A stretch of DNA of 64,000 nt, taken from the NCBI GenBank assembly GCA_963801715.1, contig CAWDGB010000018.1:1-64000 (forward strand). The letters are read 5' to 3'. The notes beneath the pieces were generated by a model, which worked only from the letters and a program-made list of their open reading frames with translations, searched no databases and had not been told where the DNA came from. Positions 25,484 to 34,143 of this stretch are shown in pieces (the first letter of the stretch is position 1; every line of letters starts with the position of its first letter). Source of the DNA: CAVVJA01 sp963801715. GTDB taxonomy: Bacteria; Actinomycetota; Actinomycetes; Mycobacteriales; Jatrophihabitantaceae. The translations under genes were made by a program, and so were the position numbers.

Positions 25484-26062
25484 ATGTCAAGCCGGAGTAA
25501 TGAACGTGGCGTCCTGGCCGCCCTGGACAGCCAAGGCCGAGAGGATAAGCGCGTGGATGCGACCGTGCGGCCTGACACGGGCGGCTACACCGACGACGGC
25601 TGGAACGAGACGACGCACATTACGGTGACCGGGGCGCCCGCCGATGATGGATGGTCGGCCGGCGCCGCCACAGAAGAACCGGCCGCCACCACGGAAGAGC
25701 GCGGCGTCCCCGGATGGCTTGCGGTTCTGGTGCTCATCGGGATCACCGGCATTGGTGGTCTCATCGATCTGCTGCAGGGAACCACGATCAAAGGCGCTTT
25801 CAACATCGCGCTCATCGTCGGGTCGGTGGTGGCCATCCTGATCGTGCGACGCCACTCCATGTTCTCCGTCGTGGTCGCCCCGCCGCTGGTCTACTTCGTT
25901 GCATCCGCGGTCGTGCTTTACGTCCGCTCCGGCGGCCTGTCCAACCGATCCCGGCTGATCGATTCAGCGATCAACTGGCTGGTCTACGGCTTTCCGGCGA
26001 TCGCCGGCGCGACAGGTGCGGTCTTGATCATCGCTGGCATCCGCATGATCATGCGGCGCTGA
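25484..26062 (+). CDS. DUF6542 membrane protein
   Basis: About 192 residues: a hydrophilic, acidic N-terminal 70 residues, then four hydrophobic segments (about 76-97, 104-122, 128-148 and 168-188). The conserved part GVPGWLAVLVLIGITGIGGLID marks the DUF6542 family, whose mycobacterial member is, from memory, Rv1111c, next to ychF and ispH as here. Function unknown. The start is not certain; ATG 25484 is the first, and the protein would still be complete from a start 20-25 codons later. Confidence 0.75.
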   Translation: MSSRSNERGVLAALDSQGREDKRVDATVRPDTGGYTDDGWNETTHITVTGAPADDGWSAGAATEEPAATTEERGVPGWLAVLVLIGITGIGGLIDLLQGTTIKGAFNIALIVGSVVAILIVRRHSMFSVVVAPPLVYFVASAVVLYVRSGGLSNRSRLIDSAINWLVYGFPAIAGATGAVLIIAGIRMIMRR

Positions 26063-26099
26063 AGGAGACCCCCGCGCAGTTGGTCCAACGGCCGCGCGT

Positions 26100-27101
26100 C
26101 TAACGCCGGGCCGTTCGTAGATCGCGACGCAGCTCCTGCGGCAAGGCGAACGTCAGCCGCTCCTCGGTATGGCTGACCTCCTGCATGTCCGTGTAGCCGT
26201 GGTCCGCCAGCCACGCTGCGACCTCCTGTACCAGCACCTCCGGGACGGAGGCTCCGGAGGACAGGCCGACGGTCTGCACTCCATCCAGCCAGGTGACGTC
26301 CATGCCATCGGCATTCTCGACCAGACGCGCGGCGTTGGCCCCGGCCGCTCGCGCGACCTCGACCATTCGCACGGAGTTGCTCGAGTTTTCTGACCCGACG
26401 ACGAGGAATAGCTCGACCTCCGGAGCGATCACCTTGACCGCCGCTTGCCGGTTCTGCGTCGCGTAGCAGATGTCATCGCTTGGCGGCGATTGCAGGGTGG
26501 GGAACCGCCCGCGCAGCGCATCGACGGTCTGCATGGTCTCGTCGACGGACAACGTGGTCTGAGACAACCAGACGACGCGCTCGGGATCCTTGACCTCGAC
26601 ATCCGCGACATCGCGAGGGCCGTCGACCAGGCGGATGGCCTCGGGTGCCTCCCCCGTCGTCCCGACGACCTCCTCGTGCCCATTGTGGCCGATGAGCAGG
26701 ATGTCGTAGCCCTCTTGCGCGAACCGGCGGGCCTCGTTGTGCACCTTCGTCACGAGCGGGCAGGTGGCGTCGATGGTGCGCAGCTGCCGGCGCGCGGCCT
26801 CTTCATGGACCGTCGGGGCTACGCCGTGGGCAGAGAAAACCACGGTTGCGCCCTCGGGAACGTCGTCCGTCTCCTCGACGAAGATCGCGCCGCGCTTCTC
26901 CAGTGCCCGCACGACATGCAGGTTGTGCACGATCTGCTTGCGGACGTAGATCGGTGCACCGTAGTGGTCGAGAGCGTGTTCGACGGTCTGCACCGCGCGG
27001 TCCACTCCGGCGCAATAACCGCGTGGTCGAGCAAGCAACACCCGACCCGGACGCTGCGGTGCGGCATCGGCGGTGGACGCCTCGGCTGGGTCGAATGTCA
27101 T
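26100..27101 (-). CDS. ispH: 4-hydroxy-3-methylbut-2-enyl diphosphate reductase
   Basis: Last enzyme of the MEP isoprenoid pathway; an iron-sulfur protein that makes IPP and DMAPP. With the ATG at 27101 the protein is 333 residues and the cluster ligands fall at Cys30 (RGYCAGVDRA), Cys114 (DATCPLVTKVH) and Cys212 (DDICYATQNRQ). The substrate-binding histidines are visible (NLHVV, GHNGHEE), as is SENSSNSVRMVEVA. A longer upstream frame is antisense to the next gene and is rejected; TACCAT sits 6 bp before the chosen ATG. The uppS-family gene at 34144 uses its products. Confidence 0.96.
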   Translation of the reverse strand: MTFDPAEASTADAAPQRPGRVLLARPRGYCAGVDRAVQTVEHALDHYGAPIYVRKQIVHNLHVVRALEKRGAIFVEETDDVPEGATVVFSAHGVAPTVHEEAARRQLRTIDATCPLVTKVHNEARRFAQEGYDILLIGHNGHEEVVGTTGEAPEAIRLVDGPRDVADVEVKDPERVVWLSQTTLSVDETMQTVDALRGRFPTLQSPPSDDICYATQNRQAAVKVIAPEVELFLVVGSENSSNSVRMVEVARAAGANAARLVENADGMDVTWLDGVQTVGLSSGASVPEVLVQEVAAWLADHGYTDMQEVSHTEERLTFALPQELRRDLRTARR

Positions 27102-27107
27102 ACCTCG

Positions 27108-27113
27108 ATGGTA
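27108..27113 (-). promoter_or_regulatory. Leaderless-type -10 element of ispH
   Basis: TACCAT on the minus strand is followed by 6 bp (CGAGGT) and then the ATG at 27101. The GAGG there is too close to the ATG to act as a Shine-Dalgarno sequence. The position fits transcription starting at the start codon. Confidence 0.55.
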
Positions 27114-27144
27114 CGGACGGCACCTCGTGCGGCAGTCTGATGGC

Positions 27145-27780
27145 ATGTCGCCGTTACCCACACCGGCTCGCGCCTCCATCGGAATGGCCGCGGCGGCCAT
27201 TTCGGCGGCTCGCGAGTTGCCTCGCAAACTCGTCGAACTACCGGTCATCGCCGCCGGCACCGCGCTTCAGCTATCGCTACGAGCCCAACAGCAGTACGCC
27301 GAGTTCATCGCCAGGGGCGACGAGATCCTCGGCCAGCTGCGTGGGATTCCAGACGAGCCCCCGTCGTGGGCGACGTTTGATGAATCCCCCGCGGCCGAGC
27401 CTCGTTCGAGCGATCGCTCGCGTCCTGCGACCGCTGAGGCGTCGGAGGTGGAAGAGCTCACTGACGCCATCGAAGGGGAGGCGATGGCCGAGTTACTGGA
27501 GGCTGAGGCGCTGGCGGCACTCGAAGACGCTGAGGCGGACGGCATCGCCGAAGCACTCGACACCGCTGCCCTGGCCACCGACCGACCGCTGGGGCCGCCG
27601 GCCGGCAAGGCGGCCGCCAAGAAGGCGGCGGCCAAGAAGGCACCAGCCACCCCACGGAACAGTCCGACGGCGGCCGCCGGGGAGACCAGCGAATCGCCGA
27701 ACGGTAGCGAACCGCCCGGCACGCCGCCCGTCGGGGAAAACCCGACAGCCGGCGTGGACACGGACCTGCCCCGAGACTGA
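27145..27780 (+). CDS. Hypothetical protein with Ala/Lys-rich tail
   Basis: A 211-residue protein, probably the counterpart of mycobacterial Rv1109c by position between ispH and xseA. Residues 1-75 form a helical region (AAAAISAARELPRKLVELPV, then QQQYAEFIARGDEILGQLRG) that recalls coiled proteins. The middle is acidic and helical (EAMAELLEAEALAALEDAEA). The tail has histone-like KAAAKKAAAKKAP and a Pro/Gly-rich end. It ends TGA overlapping the ATG of xseA, so the two genes are translationally coupled. No function is known. Confidence 0.75.
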   Translation: MSPLPTPARASIGMAAAAISAARELPRKLVELPVIAAGTALQLSLRAQQQYAEFIARGDEILGQLRGIPDEPPSWATFDESPAAEPRSSDRSRPATAEASEVEELTDAIEGEAMAELLEAEALAALEDAEADGIAEALDTAALATDRPLGPPAGKAAAKKAAAKKAPATPRNSPTAAAGETSESPNGSEPPGTPPVGENPTAGVDTDLPRD

Positions 27781-28976
27781 TGGCGCGGCTGACGTCCTCA
27801 CCCGACAATCCGATTCCGGTCCGGGTGGTGGCCCAGAAGGTCGGCGCCTGGATCGCGCGATTGGGCGAGATCTGGGTGGATGGACAGATCGCTCAGCTGA
27901 CCCGTCGTCCCGGCGTCGCCACCCAGTTCCTCACCTTGCGGGATCCCGATTCCACGATCTCGCTCACCGTGACCTGCGGCCGGGGCGTGCTGCCGGACAC
28001 CGTCGAGGAGGGGTCTCGAGTCGTGGTGCACGCGCGGCCGGATTTCTATCTCGAGCGCGGCGTGTTCAGTCTGCGGGCCAGCGAGATGCGCCTGGTCGGG
28101 CTCGGCGAGCTGCTCGCCCGCCTTGAGGCGCTTCGGCGACTGCTCGCGGCCGAAGGGCTGTTTGCGCGTGAGCGCAAGCGCCCGTTGCCATTTCTTCCGC
28201 GCCGCGTCGGCATCATCACCGGGCGGGCCAGCGCGGCCGAACACGATGTGGTGGAGAACGCGAGGCGGCGACTGCCCGCCGTCCGGTTCCGCATCGAGAA
28301 CGCCGCGACGCAAGGCGCAGCCGCGGTCGCCGAGGTTGTCGCCGCGCTGGACCGGCTCGACCGCGATCCCGAGGTCGACGTGATCGTGATCACCCGGGGG
28401 GGTGGCAGCGTCGAGGATCTGCTGCCCTTCAGCAACGAGACGCTCCTGCGGGCCGTGGCCGCTTCCCGTACTCCCGTGGTGAGCGCGATCGGCCATGAGA
28501 GCGACACACCCCTACTAGACCTCGTCGCCGACGTCGCGGCATCTACGCCTACCGACGCTGGCAAGCGGGTTGTGCCGGACCTGGCCGACGAGCTGGCTCG
28601 CGTGCGAGATCTTCGAGGTCGGGCGCGAGCGTCGGTTCGCCGCCGGGTGCAGGCTGAGACGGAAGCCATCGCGTCGGTACCCGATCGGCTACGCACCGCA
28701 ATGCGGACGTACCTCCGCCAGGCGCAATCTGACAACGCGGCGCAGCGGGATCGAATCCGTCGGCAGGTAACCGGCCGGCTCGCGGCCGCGATAACCGACC
28801 TGGAACACGTCAAGGCCCGGGTTCGCGCGCTCTCACCTCAGTCCACGCTCGACCGCGGGTATGCGGTCGTTCGGACGGCTCGTGGCCGCGTGGTGCGCGA
28901 TCCGACCGAAGCGCATGGGCCACTGCGGATTCGGGTCGCCCGTGGTGAGTTCGGTGCGATCACCGACACCGCCTAG
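27780..28976 (+). CDS. xseA: Exodeoxyribonuclease VII large subunit
   Basis: Catalytic subunit of ExoVII, which degrades single-stranded DNA. The protein has 398 residues: an N-terminal OB fold (VAQKVGAWIARLGEIWVDGQ region), the catalytic core with PRRVGIITGRASAAEHDV, VIVITRGGGSVEDLLPFSNE, PVVSAIGHESDTPLLDLVAD and ASTPTDAGK, and a helical C-terminal part ending with a DRGYAVVRT segment. It overlaps the stop of the upstream gene by 1 bp. Its TAG stop is part of the -10-like TAGGGT in front of xseB. Confidence 0.95.
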   Translation: MARLTSSPDNPIPVRVVAQKVGAWIARLGEIWVDGQIAQLTRRPGVATQFLTLRDPDSTISLTVTCGRGVLPDTVEEGSRVVVHARPDFYLERGVFSLRASEMRLVGLGELLARLEALRRLLAAEGLFARERKRPLPFLPRRVGIITGRASAAEHDVVENARRRLPAVRFRIENAATQGAAAVAEVVAALDRLDRDPEVDVIVITRGGGSVEDLLPFSNETLLRAVAASRTPVVSAIGHESDTPLLDLVADVAASTPTDAGKRVVPDLADELARVRDLRGRARASVRRRVQAETEAIASVPDRLRTAMRTYLRQAQSDNAAQRDRIRRQVTGRLAAAITDLEHVKARVRALSPQSTLDRGYAVVRTARGRVVRDPTEAHGPLRIRVARGEFGAITDTA

Positions 28977-28979
28977 GGT
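28974..28979 (+). promoter_or_regulatory. -10-like element of xseB inside the xseA stop codon
   Basis: TAGGGT starts with the TAG stop codon of xseA and ends 7 bp before the ATG of xseB. There is no Shine-Dalgarno sequence between them. xseB may therefore have its own leaderless transcript in addition to readthrough from xseA. Confidence 0.4.
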
Positions 28980-28986
28980 CGGCCCA

Positions 28987-29301
28987 ATGAGCACTGACGA
29001 TCGCGGCTTGGCCGACGATGCCCGCGTCGAGGCCCCGCGTGCGGCTGACCGCGGGGAAATGGGGTATGAGGACGCGCGCGCCGAGCTGAGCGATGTCGTC
29101 CGTCGCCTCGAGTCCGGAGGCCAGACGCTCGAAGAGTCACTGGCGCTGTGGCTGCGGGGTGAGGAACTCGCCGAGATCTGCGAGCGCTGGTTGTCAGGCG
29201 CGACAGATCGGCTCAACGCGGTCATTGCGGCGCACGAGAAGGCTTCAGCTTCAGCGCATTCTGACGAGTCCGCTGCAGACAACCGCTCACGCCAGACCTG
29301 A
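28987..29301 (+). CDS. xseB: Exodeoxyribonuclease VII small subunit
   Basis: Small regulatory subunit of ExoVII, 104 residues. The conserved core is GYEDARAELSDVVRRLESGG, followed by LEESLALWLRGEELAEICE, which forms the helical hairpin that binds XseA. The acidic N-terminal 25 residues and the Ser/Ala-rich tail are extensions often seen in actinobacteria. It follows xseA by 10 bp, so the two subunits are made together. Confidence 0.95.
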   Translation: MSTDDRGLADDARVEAPRAADRGEMGYEDARAELSDVVRRLESGGQTLEESLALWLRGEELAEICERWLSGATDRLNAVIAAHEKASASAHSDESAADNRSRQT

Positions 29302-29407
29302 ACGCCCAGCATTCTGAGAAGATGGCGGGACTAGGCATCCGCCAGCCGTAATCACCTCGGCCGGCAGCGGAGGCCGTCGTCGCCGGACTCACGCCGGGAG
29401 GCTTACC

Positions 29408-30451
29408 GTGACCCAGCCGCCGGACAGCTCCGGCCTTGTTCCCCCGGAACTGGCGGTCGCCCGCCAGGCCCCGGATCGCAACCTGGCTCTGGAGCTCGTG
29501 CGGGTGACCGAAGCAGCCGCCATGGCCGCTGGACGTTGGGTCGGCCGCGGCGACAAGAACGGCGGGGACGGGGCGGCCGTCGATGCCATGCGAACCCTGA
29601 TCGGCACCGTCTCGATGCGCGGCGTTGTCGTCATCGGCGAGGGCGAGAAAGACCACGCGCCGATGCTCTACAACGGCGAGGAAGTTGGCGACGGCACCGG
29701 CCCGCTCTGCGACGTCGCCGTCGACCCCATCGACGGCACGACCCTGATGTCCAAAGGCATGCCGAATGCGCTGGCGGTGATCGCTGTCGCCGAGCGTGGC
29801 ACGATGTTCGACCCGTCCGCCGTGTTCTACATGGAGAAGATCGCGACGGGGGTCGAGGCCGCCGACGTTATCGACATCACGGTCCCACCGGCGGAGAACG
29901 TCCGGCGGGTAGCGAAGGCCAAGAACGAGCATTCAGAAGACGTCACGGTGTGCATCCTCGACCGGCCCCGCCACATGGACCTCGTCCGTGAGGTGCGCGA
30001 CTCCGGCGCACGCATCAAATTCATCAGCGACGGCGATGTAGCTGGCGCGATTATGGCCGCACGGCCCGGCACTGGCGTGGACCTGCTGCTTGGCATCGGC
30101 GGAACGCCAGAAGGCATCATTGCCGCAGCCGCGCTGCGCTGCATGGGTGGCACGATCCAGGGTCGGCTGTGGCCGCGGGACGATGAGGAGCGGCGGAAGG
30201 CAATCGACGCTGGCCACGATTTGAACCGGGTGCTGACCACGAACGACCTGGTCCAGGGGGAGGACATCTTCTTCTGTGCCACCGGTATCACGGACGGCGA
30301 ATTGCTGCGCGGTGTGCGCTATTACGCCGATGCCGTGCGCACCGAATCGATCGTGCTCAGATCCAAGTCAGGCACCGTGCGAGTGATCGACTCATTGCAC
30401 CAGCTCGGCAAACTGCGTGCCTATTCCTCCATCAACTTTGACCGCGCCTGA
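29408..30451 (+). CDS. glpX: Fructose-1,6-bisphosphatase class II
   Basis: Gluconeogenic enzyme of 347 residues that hydrolyses fructose-1,6-bisphosphate. The class II lithium-sensitive phosphatase motifs are clear: GRGDKNGGDGAAVDAMR, VIGEGEKDHAPML, VAVDPIDGTTL (metal-binding aspartates), ISDGDVAGAI and GIGGTPEGI. It starts at a GTG at 29408 with GGGAGG 6 bp before. It lies between xseB and fum in the same orientation, as in mycobacteria. Confidence 0.96.
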   Translation: MTQPPDSSGLVPPELAVARQAPDRNLALELVRVTEAAAMAAGRWVGRGDKNGGDGAAVDAMRTLIGTVSMRGVVVIGEGEKDHAPMLYNGEEVGDGTGPLCDVAVDPIDGTTLMSKGMPNALAVIAVAERGTMFDPSAVFYMEKIATGVEAADVIDITVPPAENVRRVAKAKNEHSEDVTVCILDRPRHMDLVREVRDSGARIKFISDGDVAGAIMAARPGTGVDLLLGIGGTPEGIIAAAALRCMGGTIQGRLWPRDDEERRKAIDAGHDLNRVLTTNDLVQGEDIFFCATGITDGELLRGVRYYADAVRTESIVLRSKSGTVRVIDSLHQLGKLRAYSSINFDRA

Positions 30452-30509
30452 CTAAATCGACCACGCTACGGTCTATAAGTCCGCTGCGGCACTCGAGAGA
30501 GGCGCGAAC

Positions 30510-30884
30510 ATGCTGGTCACGACGACGAATGAAATCCCCGGATGGCAGATCCAACGCGTGATCGGCGAGGTGTTTGGCCTGACGGTGCGGTCGCGGAACG
30601 CCTTCTCCCAGATGGGTGCCGGCCTGAAGTCGATGTTCGGCGGGGAGCTCCAAGGCATGACCAAGAATCTGGCGGAGAGCCGGAACGAAGTGATGAACCG
30701 CATGCTCGAAGCGGCGCGCGCTCGCGGAGGCAACGCGGTGATCTGCATGCGCTTCGACACCTCGGATATGGCCGACACCTGGACGGAACTGTGTGCATAT
30801 GGCACGGCGGTCGTCGCCGTCCCGATCGATGAGGGGGCTCGCCAGACCGCGGCTGAACTCGGGTACGGCCAGCCAGCACGTTAG
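30510..30884 (+). CDS. YbjQ/UPF0145 family protein
   Basis: A small protein of 124 residues. The family motifs are LVTTTNEIPGWQI at the N-terminus, SRNEVMNRMLEAARARGGNA in the middle and VICMRFDTSDMADTWTELCAYGTAVV at the end, given here in parts: VICMRFDTS, TWTELCAYGTA. YbjQ-like proteins form pentameric rings, and the family has been proposed to bind heavy metals; the role is not settled. It probably belongs to the glpX-fum transcription group, with 58 bp from glpX and 96 bp to fum. Confidence 0.85.
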   Translation: MLVTTTNEIPGWQIQRVIGEVFGLTVRSRNAFSQMGAGLKSMFGGELQGMTKNLAESRNEVMNRMLEAARARGGNAVICMRFDTSDMADTWTELCAYGTAVVAVPIDEGARQTAAELGYGQPAR

Positions 30885-30980
30885 CGGGCGACGACCGTCT
30901 TCCCGATCACACTCCGCCCCGCGGGCTCGGCCGACCCATACGATCGGCCCATCTGCCGATCCTGAGGAGCGGGCGATCCG

Positions 30981-32387
30981 ATGACGACTGGCCACGACCA
31001 CCGCGTCGAGAAGGACTCCATGGGGGAAGTCCGGGTGCCGCGCGAGGCCAAGTGGGGCGCCCAGACGCAACGAGCAATCGACAACTTCCCCATCTCCGGG
31101 CTGCCGCTAGAGCGGGAGATGATCGCCGCCCTGGCGATGATCAAGGGCGCATCCGCTCAGGTTCGAGCCCAGCGTGGCCTGCTGGATCCGACCAAGGCAG
31201 GCGCCATTGCGGCAGCCGCGGCCGAGGTGGCCCGCGGAGATTGGGATGCCGAGTTTCCCATCGACACGTTCCAGACCGGGTCCGGCACCTCGTCGAACAT
31301 GAACGCCAACGAGGTGCTGGCCCGGCTGGCGTCCGAGCTACTGAGCGGCGAAGTCCGGATCCACCCGAATGACGATGTGAACGATCCGCTGTCCAGTAAC
31401 GATCAGTTTCCGTCGGCGATCCACATCGCCGCGACGAAGGCCGTCATCGCCGATCTGATCCCGGCCCTCCGCCACCTCGCCGGATCCCTGTCAACGAAGG
31501 CCGCCGACTACGCCGAGGTGGTGAAGTCCGGTCGCACGCACCTCATGGACGCGACGCCAGTCACGCTCGGTCAGGAATTCGCCGGCTATGCGGCTGCGGT
31601 CAGCTACGGGGTAGAACGACTCGAGGCGGTATTGCCGCGGCTCGCCGAGCTGCCGTTGGGCGGCACCGCCGTCGGCACGGGAATCAACGCGCCCGTGGGC
31701 TTCGGCGCGGACGTTATTCGTATCCTCGCCGCCGAGACCGGCTTGCCGCTCACCGAGGCGCGCAACCACTTCGAGGCGCAAGGCGCCCGTGACAGCGTGG
31801 TCGAGCTGTCCGGCGCGCTGCGCACAATCGCGGTAAGCCTCAACAAGATCGCGAACGACATCCGGTGGATGGGTTCGGGCCCGCGGACTGGGCTGACCGA
31901 GATATGGATCCCGGACCTACAACCGGGCTCGTCGATCATGCCCGGCAAGGTCAACCCGGTCGTATGTGAGGCGGTGTGTCAGGTCGTCGCCCAGGTGATC
32001 GGCAATGATGCCTGCGTCGCGTGGGCCGGCGCGAGCGGCAACTTCGAGCTGAACGTGATGCTGCCGGTCATGTCGCGCAACGTGCTGGAATCGATCCGAT
32101 TGCTCGCGAGCGTGTCCCGGGTATTCGCCGACAAGTGCATCGACGGCATCGTCGCCAACGTCGAACGCTGCCGTGAGTATGCCGAGTCATCGCCGTCCAT
32201 CGTCACCCCGCTGAACCACTACGTCGGCTACGACGAGGCAGCCAAGATCGCTAAGCAGGCGCTTGCCGAGCGCAAGACCATCCGCCAGGTGGTGGTGGAA
32301 CGGGGACATGTCGACTCCGGGGCGATCAGCGCCGAGAAGCTCGACGAGGTGCTCGACGTGCTCTCGATGACCCATCCCGGGCCCTAA
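30981..32387 (+). CDS. fumC: Fumarate hydratase class II
   Basis: Tricarboxylic acid cycle enzyme that hydrates fumarate to malate. At 468 residues it has the standard length. Motifs: TGSGTSSNMNANEV, KSGRTHLMDATPVTLGQE (catalytic His) and the signature GSSIMPGKVNPVVCEA, whose Ser is the catalytic base. Related aspartases share the fold, but the sequence pattern and conserved synteny with mycobacterial fum support fumarase. The ATG at 30981 follows GAGGAG at about 11 bp. Confidence 0.96.
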   Translation: MTTGHDHRVEKDSMGEVRVPREAKWGAQTQRAIDNFPISGLPLEREMIAALAMIKGASAQVRAQRGLLDPTKAGAIAAAAAEVARGDWDAEFPIDTFQTGSGTSSNMNANEVLARLASELLSGEVRIHPNDDVNDPLSSNDQFPSAIHIAATKAVIADLIPALRHLAGSLSTKAADYAEVVKSGRTHLMDATPVTLGQEFAGYAAAVSYGVERLEAVLPRLAELPLGGTAVGTGINAPVGFGADVIRILAAETGLPLTEARNHFEAQGARDSVVELSGALRTIAVSLNKIANDIRWMGSGPRTGLTEIWIPDLQPGSSIMPGKVNPVVCEAVCQVVAQVIGNDACVAWAGASGNFELNVMLPVMSRNVLESIRLLASVSRVFADKCIDGIVANVERCREYAESSPSIVTPLNHYVGYDEAAKIAKQALAERKTIRQVVVERGHVDSGAISAEKLDEVLDVLSMTHPGP

Positions 32388-32519
32388 CGACCGCATCCCC
32401 CGGTACCGGCCATACTCCGGAGCTCCGTAACTGCCAGCCACCGCCGATGATCTTTGACTGATCGTCGCCCTGGAGCGATAAGTCAAGATTACGAGCAACC
32501 TGCCCGAGCGACTGGCCAA

Positions 32520-33860
32520 CTATCCGGGCAGATATTCGAGCATCTCGGTAACGAGAGCCGCGATGGGCGATCGCTCCGACCGGGTGAGGGTCACGTGCGC
32601 GAAGAGCGGATGGCCGCGTAGTGCGTCGATCACGGCGGCAATTCCGTCGTGCCGGCCTACCCGCAGGTTGTCGCGCTGCGCCACGTCGTGGGTCAGCACG
32701 ACCCGCGAGCCGGTGCCGATCCGAGACAGCACCGTGAGCAGCACATTGCGCTCGAGGGACTGGGCTTCATCGACGATCACGAACGAGTCGTGCAACGATC
32801 GGCCCCGAATGTGTGTCAGTGGCAGCACCTCGACCATGCCGCGGTCGAGCACCTCATCGATCACGTTCTGGCTGACCAACGCGCCGAGTGTGTCGAAGAC
32901 CGCTTGCGCCCATGGCGCCATCTTCTCGTTCTCGGTGCCGGGCAGATAACCGAGCTCCTGCCCACCCACGGCGTACAACGGCCGAAACACCAAGACGCGC
33001 TTGTGGGCGCGCCGCTCCAAGACCGCATCCAGTCCGGCGCACAGGGCGAGCGCGGACTTGCCGGTGCCGGCGCGACCACCGAGCGACACGATGCCGATGT
33101 CGGGATCGAGTAGCAGGTCGAGCGCGACGCGTTGCTCGGCCGAACGACCATGCAGGCCGAACGCCTCCCGGTCGCCACGTACCAGGCGTATGTGCTTGTC
33201 GGGCGTGATCCGCGCGAGTGCCGAGCCCCGCGGCGACTGGAGCACCAGTCCGGTATGGCATGGCAGATCGGCCGCCGCGGCCAGATCTTCGTAATCGCCG
33301 GCGACCAGCGGAACGCGGTCGGCAGCGTACAGCGCATTGACGGTCTCGGCCGATGCGGCGAGTTCCGCCATACCCGTCCACCCGGACGCGACGGTCGGAT
33401 GAACGCGGTACTCGTCCGCCCGCAGCCCAACTGAGGCCGCCTTGACCCGCAGCGGCATGTCCTTCGTGACCAGCGTGACGTCCCGACCCTCGGCGGCAAG
33501 ATTCAACGCGACGGCCAGGATGCGCGCCGAATTGTTGTCGACGTGAAAGCCTGTGGGCAGCCGAGACAGGTCGGCATGGTTCAGCTCGACGTGCAGATGT
33601 CCGCCGTCATCTCCGATCGGTACCGGCGCGTCAAGCCGGCCTTCCTGCACGCGCAGATCGTCGAGCAATCTGAGCGTTTCCCGAGCGAACCAGCCGAGCT
33701 CCGGGTGGTGACGCTTACCCTCCAGCTCGCTGATGACGACCAGTGGCAGCACGACGTCGTGCTCCCCAAATCGGCCGAGCGCTCCCGGGTCCGCGAGCAA
33801 GACCGAGGTATCCAGGACGAACACGCGGGGAAGCTCAGGATCAGACGTGGCGGCGCTCAT
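32520..33860 (-). CDS. phoH2: PhoH2-type PIN-PhoH RNase/helicase
   Basis: Fusion of an N-terminal PIN ribonuclease (residues about 10-150; VFVLDTSVLLADPGAL, with the first catalytic Asp, and ELEGKRHHPELG) with a C-terminal PhoH ATPase (about 240-446; Walker A GGRAGTGKSALALCA, Walker B FVIVDEAQSLERN). The mycobacterial counterpart Rv1095 unwinds and cuts RNA in an ATP-dependent way and is paired with a small antitoxin, PhoAT. Here the ATG at 33860 gives 446 residues. The 283 bp between it and uppS hold no convincing antitoxin gene, although a phoH-frame extension is open through it. Confidence 0.94.
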   Translation of the reverse strand: MSAATSDPELPRVFVLDTSVLLADPGALGRFGEHDVVLPLVVISELEGKRHHPELGWFARETLRLLDDLRVQEGRLDAPVPIGDDGGHLHVELNHADLSRLPTGFHVDNNSARILAVALNLAAEGRDVTLVTKDMPLRVKAASVGLRADEYRVHPTVASGWTGMAELAASAETVNALYAADRVPLVAGDYEDLAAAADLPCHTGLVLQSPRGSALARITPDKHIRLVRGDREAFGLHGRSAEQRVALDLLLDPDIGIVSLGGRAGTGKSALALCAGLDAVLERRAHKRVLVFRPLYAVGGQELGYLPGTENEKMAPWAQAVFDTLGALVSQNVIDEVLDRGMVEVLPLTHIRGRSLHDSFVIVDEAQSLERNVLLTVLSRIGTGSRVVLTHDVAQRDNLRVGRHDGIAAVIDALRGHPLFAHVTLTRSERSPIAALVTEMLEYLPG

Positions 33861-34143
33861 GGGACGCTCCAGATGGGGTCGGCGGGCGACACGATGCGGA
33901 AAGGCGCGGCACCAGATATCGGCACGACGGGACTCCGTCGAGGATCCGGCGGCAGCACCGCGCAACGTCCAGCGGGCGCCGGTCCGGCCCGGTCGTTGGT
34001 CGTCGGCACGGTGCGGGACCTCCCGGGTGGTCCGGTTGGCCGGATCACCACCGAGAAACGCTACCGGGCCACGCCAGCGCCTGCGCGCCCGGCACGCGGT
34101 TTGGCGCGGGATTCGGCTAATTGCGCTAAGTGCGGCGGCGAGG

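Noticed and set aside
33861..34143. PhoAT-type antitoxin gene upstream of phoH2
   Set aside because: The open frame here continues into phoH2 without a stop and overlaps uppS; its translation is Arg-rich and resembles no small antitoxin I know.
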